A DNA stretch of 64,000 nucleotides, taken from Diaporthe sp. PMI_573 (lineage: Eukaryota > Ascomycota > Sordariomycetes > Diaporthales > Diaporthaceae). The first letter of the stretch is position 1. Every line of letters begins with the position of its first letter. A program made the position numbers and the translations under genes. Under the pieces are notes generated by a model. It searched no databases and was not told the origin of the DNA. It saw nothing but the letters and a program-made list of their open reading frames with translations. Of the stretch, positions 1 through 11,451 are shown one piece after another. The stretch covers positions 620,001-684,000 of the forward strand of contig JAJTUP010000020.1 of the NCBI GenBank assembly GCA_021399435.1. The letters are read 5' to 3'.

Positions 1-1521
1 AGGGCGCGGCAAAACGTCGCACACTATACCGAAGAGGTTGGTAAAAACCCAGTGGATGACAGCGGAGAGGCATACTACAACATTGGAAACACCGGGAAGA
101 AGTTTGTCATACGCGTTACAACTCATATTCCTGACACGTACCCCTACCGTGTGGTCTTTGACTTGACGGGGATGGACAAGGGGCAGCGCGAGTACAAGGT
201 GCCAGGGCAGGAGGTCCCCGTCACACTCGTTATCACGGGCAGTGACTCGTACAGATTCATCACCTCCTTGTCATTCGGCCCGGGGAACTAGATGAACGGC
301 ATCAAGAACGAGATCAAGCACCGGAGGCTGATCATGCCCGGGACGCACAACGCGGGCATGAGTGAGCTTTCGACGGCCATCTTGTCGGGCGCCGCCAGTT
401 CCAACGCGCAGAACCAGCTGCTGAACGTCTACGATCAACTACGGGTCGGGTCCCGCTGGTTCGATTTGCGCGTCTCCAGTGTGCACCAGGTCCCTGTTGA
501 GGAGTGCTGCGGGGACTACGAGTTCTGGATTTCCCACCTTAGTAAGGAATTAGAGGAGGTCCCTATTGGCAGGTCGGGCGAGAAGTTCGATCGTGTCATC
601 GACGAGATCAATAAGTTCACTGGCGAAAACCCAGGCGAGGTCATCGTCTTGCAGTTCCGCTATCTGGTCGGCATACGGAACGTGCCAAGTCATGGACCCA
701 TCTACTGGGACGACAACGCCAAGAACAACTTCTTTGACAAGCTCAGAAGGATCAACAACCGCTACCCCAACCTGGGGACCAGCTCTATCGAGCAGCTTAA
801 GATGGGGACGTTGATGAACTTCAATAACGGGAAGGGCTGCGTTCTTATATTCCTGGACACGGAGCACCTGAAATATGCATCGGAGCCCTTGACCCTGCCA
901 ATGGAGGGCATCTACAAGAAAGATGGAATGAAGTTCTACGATGCCTGGCCCCAATTGGAAGGTACGCAGGAGGTGGCGGAGTGGGCCGTAACCTCGTGGA
1001 AAAAGAAGGACCAATTCCACGTCGCCCAGTGGCTCGTCACACCGGACCACATGACTTCCACCTTCGCCTACGGTCTTCAAGAAATCGCCATCCTCCCCAC
1101 AAACCCGGCCCTGTACTGGCGCGGAGTCGACGAGATCTCTCCCAAGGTCTTCCCTAATGTGCTCATGGTCGACTACATCGGCATGGTGCTCATGAACGAG
1201 CCCCAGTGGGATGCGCTGAGCGCCGAGCTCTACACTCTAGCTATCGGTATCAACCTGTACACAGTCAGCGAGAACTGTGATATCAACAAGCGACGGTCAC
1301 CTTTGCTGCCTCCGACCACTAAAAGTCTGGTCATGCCTTCACATCCCCTGGTGTCCAATTTCAATGGAATCATCTTCGCGAACGGGACGACTATTGACAA
1401 TCCACCTCCTGGTTTTCATCCGGGACGTGTGGAGGTTTTTAGGAATGGCACAGAGTTCAGTAACGGTACCGTGTTGGCGACGGATGTACCTAACCCGGAT
1501 TTCAACTCTACTTCAGTCTAG
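1..1521 (+). pseudogene. PLC-like phosphodiesterase, 5' partial, one in-frame TAG
   Basis: The frame is open from the left edge, so the true start lies outside the window. After an N-terminal beta-rich part of about 96 residues, a TAG stands at 289-291. The same frame then continues for 409 codons with the features of a PI-PLC X-type phosphodiesterase: the MPGTHNAGM segment carrying the first catalytic His, the WFDLRV segment, and a GENPGEVIVLQF strand. Related fungal proteins, as I recall them, have an aromatic-Met pair (NWM) just before the PGTH segment; here the order is N-stop-M, which suggests a TGG-to-TAG change. The C-terminus is rich in N-glycosylation sequons, fitting a secreted or surface protein. 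It is either a recent pseudogene, a read-through gene or a sequencing error. The family call is fairly sure; the exact substrate is unknown. Confidence 0.75.
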
Positions 1522-1974
1522 TGATTCGTTCAATGATACCGCTGTGATTATGGAGACAGCCATCTTCATGTATACTATTTAAACTCTCCAATCCATATCT
1601 TCTAAGGCTATAGGCTAGGTAATTGAGGAGAGTGTGTCCCTCGCCTTCACTAAAACAGGAATTGAAATGGCGACAACGAATATTTCTGGCATGCACTCAT
1701 TCTGCCGCAGGGGATCAGAACCCCAAGACTTCCGCTGTGGTCAATCTCATGGTGCTGGCGCGAAACTAACACGCAGGGGGGCGCGTTGCCTATTTGCTTT
1801 CCAACCATCATTAATTCCACCAGACCCCCCATGTTCCTGCTGTATGACCCCTAAGAAGTGAAGCGTGTGTCTATAAGAAGCGAATGTCCCAGCCAACCAT
1901 AGCTGGACCATTCCGCTCCGCGCCAGGAAGTCACTCAACTCAAATGCGGCACGTCCGCGAACAATACCCTAATC
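1522..1974. other. Intergenic, nothing recognised
   Basis: Only short overlapping open frames without recognisable domains. It presumably holds the 3' end of the phosphodiesterase and the promoter of the next gene. Confidence 0.5.
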
Positions 1975-2852
1975 ATGTCTCTCAAAACCACGGAGCCCAT
2001 TACCGCAACGTCCACCGGGCTGCTCGCTATCACGACGCCATTCGTGCAACCATCAGACTGCAAGGCCCAATGGAAGACTACGACTGTGCTTGACTCCGTG
2101 GTGAGCGGCATTACCGTTATGCGTCCCGCTATGATTTCTGAGCCGGCCGCAACTTGCTACCCCTCCGGATGGAACGATGTCACACCGGAAAGTCGCCTCA
2201 GCTTCAGCCCCGGGGTGTGTCCTGAAGGATGGGTGTACCAAGCCATGGCCGAGAACCCCTCTCTTGCGGTATCAACTGCTTTCTGTTGTGACAGGTCCGC
2301 TCCGGCCATTTTCTCCCCCGCCCCCTACATTTTAACCTCTCTGCCTTCGTAAGCTCCTTTGTCAATTAATTCAGTCACTGACCATCGTCATCGTGCTCCA
2401 GCGGTTACACACACATGTATTTCAATGGGGACTCACCTGCACTCGAAACGGTATTCTCTAATCGATGTGGAAAGTTTGGACGGAATGTCTACGACGACGA
2501 GGAGGACTCAACAGATACAAGTGTGGGCCAGACCGTCACGATGCACCAGGGGTGGGCCGTAACCTGGGCTAAATCTGACACGGCGACACTGACACCGAAG
2601 TTGCCCACGCTGACCAGCGAGATGAGAGTGCCGGAGTGGACACCTGGTCAAAAGATCAGAGATGGCGAATATGACCGGTACCCCTCATACAGTATAGATA
2701 CCGAGGAGCTCTTGGGACATGATTTCTACTGGTTCCTGGCGGTTGGACTCCCTGTATTGGGGGCTCTCTCAATTGGCTTATGTATATGGTGCTGTGTGCG
2801 GAAATGTAAGAAAGAAAGGCAGCCCAATTTAGTTTATGTAATTACACAATGA
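1975..2852 (+). CDS. Single-pass membrane protein with Cys-rich ectodomain
   Basis: Two exons, 1975-2294 and 2402-2852, joined across a GT..AG intron at 2295-2401. The splice creates the segment CCDSGYT, matching the CCPSGY-type motif common in fungal surface proteins; this supports the junction. The protein is about 256 residues. It has an N-terminal Ser/Thr/Cys-rich ectodomain with paired cysteines (CYPSGW, FSPGVCPEGW), then an acidic linker. One hydrophobic segment near the C-terminus (FYWFLAVGLPVLGALSIGL) is followed by a short basic cytoplasmic tail (CVRKCKKER). There is no convincing cleavable signal peptide at this ATG, so the start may be imperfect or targeting may rely on the membrane segment. 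It is a fungal-type hypothetical protein; no enzymatic function is suggested. Confidence 0.7.
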
Positions 2853-2947
2853 TTTCTGATGGCTCTGGCGTTGTCCTGCCCTCTAACAAAATAGTTATGG
2901 TTAACATCAATAAGGACCTGCCAGTGGTTACCATTCTTTCCCAATAA

Positions 2948-3032
2948 GTGGTTTCGTTTTTAATCCGTGTACATATGCTTCTTAAGCAGTATGTAGGCGG
3001 TCCCTTCATACAGTGGTAAACGCTTAAACACC
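2948..3032 (+). repeat. 85-bp dispersed repeat, copy A
   Basis: It matches 16306-16390 over 85 bp without gaps. I count five differences, all transitions. Just past the match lie a short inverted pair (aaacgct / agcgttt) and a run of 13 A at 3041-3053. The flanks outside the match are unrelated, so this is a mobile or dispersed element end rather than a local duplication. Confidence 0.85.
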
Positions 3033-3273
3033 CAGCGTTTAAAAAAAAAAAAACAATGCCGATAACAGTAGGTTCAGAATACGATTGTCTGTAGCACGTG
3101 GCCCAAAAAACATTGACAGCCTTGTGACAGCCGCACAGACGAGGCTAGCGAGGCCGCTTCTGGCGGCGCCATAGACTAAAACTGTCGACACAAGTAGCCC
3201 AAGACTAATCTGCCACAGCAAGTAGGGCAATCAGTCATACGGCAAAGACCAAAATAGTCTCTCGACGGGGTCC

Positions 3274-3285
3274 CTATATAAAATT
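3274..3285 (+). promoter_or_regulatory. Possible TATA box
   Basis: The sequence ctatataaaatt is followed by a CA-rich stretch resembling a fungal 5' UTR. A plausible intron (gtaagcat..cacacag, starting near 3379) follows. It sits upstream of the ATG-less open frame. This is by-eye evidence only. Confidence 0.3.
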
Positions 3286-3307
3286 AATCCCACAGCTGCA
3301 GTCCTAG

Positions 3308-3739
3308 TCGATATCTCTTTCCCTTGACATCCATATCAACACACACTCACACAAGATCCCAAGAAAACCCTCCCCAAGTAAGCATCATAGCCTACATCCA
3401 AACACACAGCTAACTTCAATAGAAGTCAAAATAAAGAAAAGATTCACTCAAGCCCACCCACAAGACTTCCGCGATAATGTTGCAAAACTATCAGAAAGCA
3501 GCAAAGACAGTATTCGCAACAAAATAGATAAACACAGTAATATCACAGAGCTTCTACTACTCTGGATATATTACTTTGTTGTCAGATACCCAGATCTTTC
3601 TGAAAAGATTGGAAAGATATTAAAGGGTGAGAGGAAACAGGCAGGATTTAAGGTCCCGCCGGAGAAGAAGCACGAGCAGATGTACAAAGCCGTTGTCGAC
3701 TTTGTGCATGAGCTCAGGGAAGAGCAGTCGGAAGGTTGA
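3308..3739 (+). CDS. Candidate coding segment with no ATG near its start
   Basis: One frame is open from just after a TAG at 3305-3307 to a TGA at 3737-3739, 143 codons, in AT-leaning sequence. The only ATG in frame is about 20 codons from the end. The later part reads like a protein: a hydrophobic stretch (ITELLLLWIYYFVV), then an amphipathic basic-acidic helix region ending EEQSEG. The first ATG of the presumed transcript (3477) is in another frame and gives only 16 codons. It could be the terminal exon of a spliced gene, a frameshifted relic, a non-AUG start, or chance. No family is recognised. Confidence 0.3.
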   Translation, partial: SISLSLDIHINTHSHKIPRKPSPSKHHSLHPNTQLTSIEVKIKKRFTQAHPQDFRDNVAKLSESSKDSIRNKIDKHSNITELLLLWIYYFVVRYPDLSEKIGKILKGERKQAGFKVPPEKKHEQMYKAVVDFVHELREEQSEG

Positions 3740-4157
3740 GCAGACAGCAGACAGACCAATAAACAGTTGATAAAAAACACAGTGTGGCCGAAGCCCTTTC
3801 CCAATAAGTCATCGGAGAACCTGATACCACAGCCCTGGAAGAAAGGTCACACACCTACATATACACACAGATGAATATATTGCTGGAAAGCTTGCAAGTT
3901 CACAGTCTCAACGTAGAGTTGGCCAAGATAAGTCCCATCTACGGACGCGCAGGGCAGAGGGCAGGTTATAAGGCATAACATCGTGGGGCCACAATCTAAC
4001 AGACAATCCTATTTTTTCTTAACAGTCCTGCATTTAGGGGACAAACATAGATAACTATTCTTGAAAAGAGATGCGGACGCCTAGTTGTCGATGAGAGTTT
4101 CAAAACTCGTCAACGGCTTGTCAAGAACGGTTTCAGTGTCCCAACACGATGACAATA
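3740..4157. other. Intergenic between convergent units
   Basis: No coding signal; presumably the 3' ends of the flanking units. Confidence 0.5.
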
Positions 4158-5479
4158 TCACTCCTTGGGAGGAATGACGCGGCCGATGACGGTCACTTCC
4201 CTCTTCTTTCCATCCCATTCCTCTGGGAGCGGTGTGTCGGCGAACAAGCCGCCAGTGTGCTCCGCCGGATACCTCTCACCAAACACCGATGCCTTGTCGA
4301 CCAGATCGCGGAGACGCTGCGACTCCTCGGGCGTGAGGTCCACGTGCACTGAGTCAAAATTCTCTTTCAAGTACTGCGGTGTGATTGTACTGCGAGTATT
4401 GTCAGACATACAAAGAAAGGAAGAGGTTTTGGATATGCATCAAACTCACCCTGGGATGGGGAAGATGTCATCTCCCTGGGCCAGCAGCCACGCAAGCGCT
4501 GCCTGGCCAACAGTCACACCTTTCGCGGTAGCAACTTCCTTGAAGGCCTTGACCAGTTCCATATTCTTGGGAAAGTTCTCCTTGGAATATCGCGGGTAGA
4601 ATCGGCGGATGTCGCCATCCTCGAAGTCGTCGGGGCCCTGGACTCCGCCACCCAGCAGGCCGCGCGACAGTGGGGAATATGCTACGACAGCCACGCCGAG
4701 CTCTCTGCACGTGGCGAGGAGCTGGTGCTCTGGGGACTCGATCTCGGTGCTGAAGGCGCTGTACTCCATCTGCACGCACGAGATAGGGTGGACGGCATGG
4801 GCGCGCCGGAGTGTCGCGGATGAGACCTCGGACAGGCCGATGTGGCGGATCTTCCCTTGGCTTTGTAGACCGTTAACGTCTACTGATACAATATCGACAC
4901 TCATTGGGCCGGTCTGCGCCTGAAATTTACTGGGGGAGGGTTGGGAGCCAATACTCACTCCTTCAACTTGACCATCTCGGCCACAATGTGTTCGACAGGG
5001 GTCGACCCATCAAGCCGGTGAGGGTACCAGAGGTCAATGGTCTCTACCCCAAGCCTTTTCAAGCTTTGCTCACAGGCGATGGGTACATATTCGGCATCGC
5101 CGCGGAAGCCAAAGCCCTCCGGCAGCCGTACGCCGCCAAATTTGGTAGCGATAAAGACGTCGTTGCGTTTCTCCGGGTTCAATGCCAGCCACTTGCCAAT
5201 AATTACCTCAGAGTCTCCCTGTCAACAAATTAGCGATCCACTCTCTTAATACGGCTTTGAAGATTTCCATGATCAAGTTCTTACATAGAAGTCGCTCGAG
5301 TCCCAAAAGGTGCATCCCACTTCATACGCGTGGTCAAGCAGGGCCAGACGCTCTGGGTCGGGGATTGGAGCAGTTGTGCGAGAGCATGGGTAGCCCATTC
5401 CCATTGTACCGAAGCCGATTCGCGAGACCATGGGGCCGTCTCTGCCTAGTGGTCGCTTGGTAGATGATTTGGTGTCCAT
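4158..5479 (-). CDS. Aldo-keto reductase (pyridoxal reductase / YakC-like)
   Basis: Four exons read down the minus strand: 5285-5479, 4959-5218, 4450-4860 and 4158-4389, giving 365 residues. Each junction restores a conserved AKR segment ([40 protein letters not shown]). Family features are GFGTMGMG near residue 22 and the catalytic tetrad Asp60, Tyr65, Lys91 and His132 (DLWYPHR). These enzymes reduce aldehydes or ketones with NADPH in the cytosol; the substrate is not readable. The start at 5479 is the first ATG matching the family N-terminus. It is transcribed away from the regulator gene just upstream, in the same direction, with about 360 bp between them. Confidence 0.9.
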
Positions 5480-5837
5480 ATTGACTGCAATCAGGCTGCT
5501 TGTCAACTCAAATAGATGAACGGGACGTTGATTTGTGAACGGCGAGGTGAGTCTTGATGCGTAATAGTTGAGGTTCGAACAGGAGGTTGAAGTTCCCATG
5601 GATACTTATAGGACAGAATAGGTGTTGTCAACACCCGGTGCTCGAACTCCGCAGCGGGCGGAGCGGACCAAAGTTCACTTGGACAAGATCCTATGAATGT
5701 AAGATCCGCAACTTCCCATGTGGTAAATGGAGCAGTTCTAGATTTCAGCAGGTCCCCAGTTTTCTGGTTCCGCGTGAGGAAACAAACTCCTTTGTTTCAT
5801 CTACTCCCAAGTATCTGCAGCGGCATGTTAGCATCTT
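5480..5837. other. Intergenic between two co-oriented genes
   Basis: Holds the reductase promoter and the regulator 3' end; no other signal seen. Confidence 0.5.
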
Positions 5838-7376
5838 TTATCTTACTGGTGACACGGTCTTGAAAACTGACACCGTCATCAAAATCTCCGCGAAGTCGTC
5901 TACATCCTCTCCTCTGCCGTGTGTAAGGAAGTTGTCGAATGAGTAATTGGAAATGATAAACTGTGGAGTTTCTTTCCACAAACGATTGAATTCGGACGAG
6001 GAACTGGCTTCCCACAGGGGTCGCGACAGTGTCCAGCGATGGGTATAGGCCCAAGCACCTGGGTCGTCTAAGGCCTGTTTCAGTCTTGGTCATAAAATGC
6101 AAGCAGAAAGGGGAACTCTCACCATTGTCATCATCGGGCTTCTTCATCATCTCATACAGAACAATTACCGAGTGCGCCATGACAATAGTCCTTCGCACAG
6201 ATTCGGCAAAGATCCATCTCTGGAATCAGTCGAGCCAATTAGCAAGAGCACTTGGCGCCCCAGAGCACAATGACAAAATACGCACCTCCCACTCGACGGG
6301 CGTCTGATGTCTGGCCGCATGGTTGTCCAAGTTGCCCAAATTGTCGCGTATCTTGCACAGCTCGGCCAGCCACGCCTCCAAGACCGGCATGTCTTTCTCT
6401 GCCTGCGATCGCAACGTAATATTCTCGTCAAAAAGACACATGACTTGATATATGAAAAGTGCCTGTGTACGCCCAAGCTTCTCGGTAGGGGTCGCTGTGG
6501 TACGACCAGCCTCGTAGTCAAGGAGTTCCCGAACATTGCCGTGTAGTGCTCGTATGACCATTGCTGTGTTCGCTGGCGTGCGGTTGTCGTAGAGCACACA
6601 AGTTGTGAAGCACGAGAGGATACATTGCGGTACATTGCTGTGGTATAAATAGCGGTGTAAGAAAGGAGCACAACTTTGTGTTGCCACGTCCTTCGTAAAT
6701 GCTTTCACTCGGCTCACGGTACAGTATAGAGGCGATTTCGGGTCATACAGATGCCACGGTTGAACATCATCCTGAAAGTTGTTAAGTTCTAGAATGCAGA
6801 AGAGATTTCGAAATCGAGTACGCAGAATCAAATTGAAACCGGACTCACGCAAAACGACGCCATCTTCTGGTACGAATCTGTGATCTCCTCGTCTGCTGGT
6901 GTGCCAGGGCGCTCGATGGCGAGGTTTGGGTCAACAGGGACAAGCCATCGGTCAGGCGAGGATGTGGCTTGATTGTCAAAAAATCCCATGAAATTATCCA
7001 TGGGTACGTTTCCGCTGAGAAAAGCATTTGGTACAGTTTGGGAGGCAGGACCAGGAGTGTCGGGGCCCCGGGAGAGAGGGTCTATGGGCAGGCTATCGAT
7101 ACAGCCTGCATTGAAATGTTCGACAGAGTCAAAAAGAGAAAGATCAGGACTGGTGAACTGTAACTCCTGGGTGTCAGGACTGGCCCGAGTCTGTTGATGC
7201 ATTGGCTCAGTGTGGTGAGACACTCTGGCTTTGCCGTAGACGCACGGGACCTTCCTCTCGGCGCATCGAGAACAGACAGGCGCCCGCCTGTCGCAGCGCC
7301 TTTTGGTCTGCACGCAGCTGTTGCAGTTCTTCTGTCTCGATCCCAGAACGCCGGCGGCTACTACAGGGCTTGCCAT
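5838..7376 (-). CDS. Zn2Cys6 binuclear-cluster transcription factor
   Basis: Four exons: 6849-7376, 6286-6771, 6123-6219 and 5838-6067, giving 446 residues. The N-terminus has the six-cysteine Gal4-type zinc cluster (Cys18, 21, 28, 35, 38, 45; spacing 2-6-6-2-6) with the basic run QTKRRCDRR. A linker rich in Pro, Ser and Asp follows. The C-terminal half has the helical segments typical of short fungal regulators, including ESVRRTIVMAHSV and a TRP-rich WAYTHRWTLSRPLWEAS region, which confirms the frame across introns 2 and 3. It acts in the nucleus on CGG-type sites. Its place inside the 4-20 kb enzyme block, divergent from the esterase, suggests a pathway-specific activator. The last few codons are uncertain: a 32-nt alternative intron would change only the final residues. 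Confidence 0.88.
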
Positions 7377-8814
7377 TGTGTCGAAGTAGCCCTGACCAAT
7401 GCTGCAGTGATGACCATGGAGCCTCTCGCTGCTTGAGGCACGGAATAGTTGCGACGGGGGAGCTTGGAGAACGTTCCTGTCAGCCGCAGATTAGTGGCTC
7501 CGCAATTCCGCAGAATGGGCCCCCGATCTGACGCCAAGTCCGCAAAGTCCGCCAGCCAGACTTGGTCTAGAAGGATTGAGGCATAACACACTGTACTTAC
7601 CTAATACTCAACACCCATCCGTGGGTAACTATGAACAAAGGGATGTCCAATAAGTACCTTTCCAAATTATGATGAGAGATCAGGATGCATGGATCATATA
7701 GAAAGTTCGTGAAGCAATATACATGTAGGTAGTCATCAAAACCAACTCCTCTCTGCCAAGGTTTCCAGTGATAAAGAATGCCAAACACTGAATCATCCGC
7801 TCGAATTGGCTGATCGCACATAATTTTCCAACTCACCGAGCCGATCACTGTACTGCATTAGTGCCATGAGCCGACGAAGACTAATGGACTCAAAGAGAAC
7901 ATCATCTTCTATGCACTTTTATAAGTGTCTGGAGGCACAGTTTCGATTCATTGACATTGTGGAACGCTTTAAGTTCACTTGTAAAGTTTGCACAATCAAC
8001 GATCCAAATGAAGTCTTCTCGGATAGTAGTACTCCGGGACAGCAAAGGGAAATGGTGGGAGAGGTCGCGAGCATTCAACCCCCAGGCTTCGGTATCATCA
8101 CACTAAAGAATGTATAACGAAGCAGGCATGCACAAGTAGCTCGGGAGATCTGGCGGCACTTTTTTTGCTTTTCTGCCTCCTTCTTGTCCCAACGGAATCA
8201 CCGTTCGTTGTCCTATTTAAATGCAGGCCGAGGCCATGACGAAGACAGGAGATTAGGCATCCTTCTCGAACCAGTACCGACGAGCTGAAGCAGGACAAGT
8301 CCGTTGTTTGCTGCAGTGGTCATAATCAGTAGAGCCGGTTCCGAGGGAGTAATTAATTAAATGTTTCACAAGATGACCTTAGAAAACGGGAACCAGGTCC
8401 TTGCAAATGTTTCTTTGCTGCACTCTGACGACAAGAATAGAATTCGGCTTCTCGATCGGTATATAGAAACATGGTTCAACACCCCTGGTATGTCACCTGC
8501 ATTGCCGTGTCTTAATACCGAGGTCCAGTCCTTCCTATTAGTATCTAGCCGGTCTTGTCCCGTTGTTACCATTTGGTCTTAGGCTGTGGTTAAATGCAAC
8601 ACCCCACATGACAGACACGCCCTGCAGCCCCGGAAAATCATTTACTCACATGCTTGAAGGCGGTCGTGTTATTGCACGAAATATCATTGAGATGTAATAG
8701 CTTCGTGATCGAAGAAGCAGTTATAAAAGCAACCCAATCGACTTGCTCATCCTCGTCCCCATCCAGAACAGCATTCCCAGCACACATTACACGGACCTTG
8801 ATCTCTTCAACAAA
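7377..8814. other. Long divergent intergenic region
   Basis: About 1.4 kb between the divergent regulator and esterase starts. Open frames are under 85 codons and lack domain-like sequence. It probably holds both promoters. Confidence 0.5.
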
Positions 8815-9753
8815 ATGGCCCAAACTCATCCTTTTAGCATCGGCCTCGTCGCACTTTCAGTGCTCTGCTCCGTCGTCATGAGTGCTTTGGTACAAGTCAC
8901 AGACTTTGGTGGAAATCCGACTGGACTCCAGATGTACATCAATGTTCCAGCCAAGCTCGCAACGAAGCCAGCTGTTATTCTCGCGGTAGGTTTAGCCTCC
9001 AATGATGTTGAGAAGTGTGGCTGACTGATGTAGCTCCATGGTTGCGGAGGTAATGGTCCCGGATACGCCCAACAGACCAAGTACAACACCTTGTCCGAGC
9101 AGTACGGCTTCATCACCATCTTCCCAAGCACCACCAAGGACTTCAATTGCTGGGATGTCGCATCAGCCAAATCCCTGACCCACGAAGGCGGCGGCGACAC
9201 CCAGGGCCTCGCCAACATGGTCAAGTACACAATCCAGAAGTACAGCGCCGACACTTCCAAGCTGTTCGTGACTGGCACCTCGTCCGGCGGGATGATGACC
9301 AACGTCCTCGCCGCCACATACCCGGATCTTTTCGCCGCGGGCTCCGCCTACTCCGGGGTCGCGGCAGGCTGCCTCGCCGGGTCGCCTGGCGCATCTCCCA
9401 TCAGTGCAGACCCCGCCTGCGCGAACGGCAACGTCAGGAAGACGTCGGAGCAGTGGGTGGCGCAGGTGAAGGCCATGTACTCATCCTGGACCGGCTCGTA
9501 CCCGCGGATGCAGACTTGGCACGGCACTGCCGATAACCTGGTGTTTTACCCGAATCTGGCTGAGCAGATCAAGGAGTGGTCCGGTATTCACGGTGTAACT
9601 TTCTCCAAGAATAACACCAACACGCCGCAGTCGTCTTACACGCAGATGGTGTTTGGTGATGGCACGAAGCTGGTGGCTTACAGCGCGCAGGGCGTCGGTC
9701 ATACCGTCCCTGTGCATGAGACTGTGGACTTGACTTGGTTCGGAATACAGTGA
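8815..9753 (+). CDS. Secreted CE1-type esterase (acetylxylan or feruloyl esterase-like)
   Basis: Two exons, 8815-8985 and 9034-9753, give 296 residues. The 48-bp intron restores the oxyanion segment ILALHGCGGNG. A hydrophobic N-terminus (about residues 8-24, ending ahead of ALVQV) looks like a signal peptide. The alpha/beta-hydrolase triad can be placed: Ser140 in GTSSGG, Asp224 in WHGTADNLV, and His280 in GHTVPVHE. The segment CWDVAS and the pattern around the nucleophile match carbohydrate esterase family 1, which deacetylates xylan or releases ferulic acid from plant cell walls; sequence alone does not separate these. It has no cellulose-binding module. It is divergent from the Zn2Cys6 gene, so co-regulation is plausible. 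Confidence 0.88.
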
Positions 9754-10066
9754 GGGTGATCGGAATTTTCGGTGGCAGATTCGATGGAAATATTCATAGG
9801 CTCAGTGATCTGCGTTCCCAGTTGACCAAGGGGGGGGGGGGTGAAAGGAACACATTCAAATTGAAATTTTCTTATTGGTTCAAGCTATGCAGCAGGTTCT
9901 GATTGTGCTTCTACCAGTGCAAGCTTTAAGAATGAAATTTTTACTTCATCGTGAAACGATGAGATGGAGTCCCCACACTATGTAATGTCTCCGCAAAAAG
10001 TTTTCGAACTAATTTCTGTTAGACCATGATACCCTCTAAACTTTGAGCATGTCTGCTCGCAAACAT
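9754..10066. other. Intergenic with G12 homopolymer
   Basis: Between convergent esterase and methyltransferase genes. A run of about 12 G occurs at 9830-9841; nothing else is seen. Confidence 0.6.
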
Positions 10067-11451
10067 TCAAAGCCCGTCATCCGATACACTAGCTTCAATG
10101 ACACTCTGTCCATTTCCAGGGGGTGACCAGATTTTATCAACCTTGAACCCGCCAGTCTCCAGCAACTCCTTCCACTGACCCGCAGTACGATCCATGCTTG
10201 CATGCAAACCCAACATGACCCAGTCTAGACTGGCCGGATAGAAAGGGCACCCTGTGTCGGGTAGGATGAACTCATTGATAATCACTTTGGAATATCCTCG
10301 CTTCATCGCCCCCCGTAAGTTCTGCAGGATCCTCAGGCAGTCCTTATCAGGCCAGCAGTGGAATATGTGACAGAAGAAGTATACCCTGGCACCTTGAATG
10401 GGTTGCGGCTGGAAGAAGTCGTGCTTCACCCGCTTGATCTTTTGGTCAAGGCTTCGAATATCATCGATCACAGCAGGGAGATCTTCTAGAACCAGTTTAC
10501 CCGGAGGCTGCGGGTAGCATTGATCAAACGCGATCAGGTCGTGGCCGCGGGCGCCGCCAATATCAACCAGAATTGGAGCTTCGGAGGCGGGGTCCGAACC
10601 CGAAAGGATGGTGTCCTGTATGGGAAACCATTCGACCCAGGATGGCTTGTCCCCCCGGACGCCTTCCATGAGGGTGTTGAAATTGTCGAGGACGTCAGGT
10701 TTAGAACGCCATAGTTGGAATGATTCAAGATTCGTTCCGTGTGAAAATTGGAATAGGCCGTTATCGGGGTCATTGGGGCAGGCCACACCGCGGTCTGCGA
10801 GATACTGGGGAAGCTTGGACAGAGAACACACATATTGGTCCCAGCTGCTAATTTTCAGAATGTTTACAACATAATCAATCGTTTCTCAGGAAGAATGACT
10901 CACAAATGAATGGAGCCTGCTTGGATTGCAGGTTTGGCTAGTGCACAAGTGATCGGCGTGGCTCTGTACTCTTCCATACCAACCTCTTCAATGGTGCCGT
11001 TTGTAGCCAGAACACGCATCATACGGACTAGTTTTGAGATGGGTCAATTTGGTAGCACTTGCCTCAACCAAAGTATAAAAGGAGCTTACCTATGAGGAGC
11101 TTCTCAGCTTTGGTTTCGTCAGCAAGCTGGTGAGCTGTCTTTGGGGTCTTGCTCTCAGCCAAGATGTTGAAGACGCCTATTTGAATTCCGATCCGGACGC
11201 AGACGGAAATAGTGGGCTATAATCCATCGTAAGAATCATCACGCCTGCTAACTAAGGAGGCATCTTACTAGGAGGCCTAGCTCTAAAGCAGCATCAGCTG
11301 GCTTTTGAAGGGCTGTTGTAAGCTGTTGAGATAGATACAGCGCCTTGGCTCGCACACGCTCATCGAGGAATACCCCCGAGCCTTGTGGATCGGCACTTGC
11401 CAAGAGGCAGGAAAGCTGTGAGAAGATCGTGCTGACTATTTCCGATGACAT
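10067..11451 (-). CDS. SAM-dependent O-methyltransferase (plant-type fold, fungal)
   Basis: Four exons: 11269-11451, 11090-11216, 10904-11027 and 10067-10847, giving 404 residues. The N-terminal half is a winged-helix-like dimerisation domain (VRIGIQIGVFNIL, LIVRMMRVLATNG, LAKPAIQAGSIHF). The Rossmann core carries SAM motif I, VDIGGARGH (residues 239-247). The catalytic region HIFHCWPD holds the likely general base His308; the usual HDW is HCW here. It would methylate a phenolic or enolic hydroxyl of a small molecule in the cytosol. It is divergent from the aldehyde dehydrogenase across about 980 bp, a layout suggesting joint control. The family is clear; the substrate is unknown. Confidence 0.9.

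Larger units (their letters stand above)
2853..3307. other. Intergenic with repeat copy A and poly-A run
   Basis: Apart from the 85-bp repeat and the A13 run at 3041-3053, no coding signal is seen. The far end has a TATA-like box. Confidence 0.5.

Noticed and set aside
550..1080. A 176-codon frame antisense to the phosphodiesterase
   Set aside because: The opposite strand carries clear PLC motifs across the same bases.
5790..5840. A 32-nt intron at the 3' end of the Zn2Cys6 gene
   Set aside because: Too short for a fungal intron; the in-frame TAA at 5838-5840 gives a simpler end.
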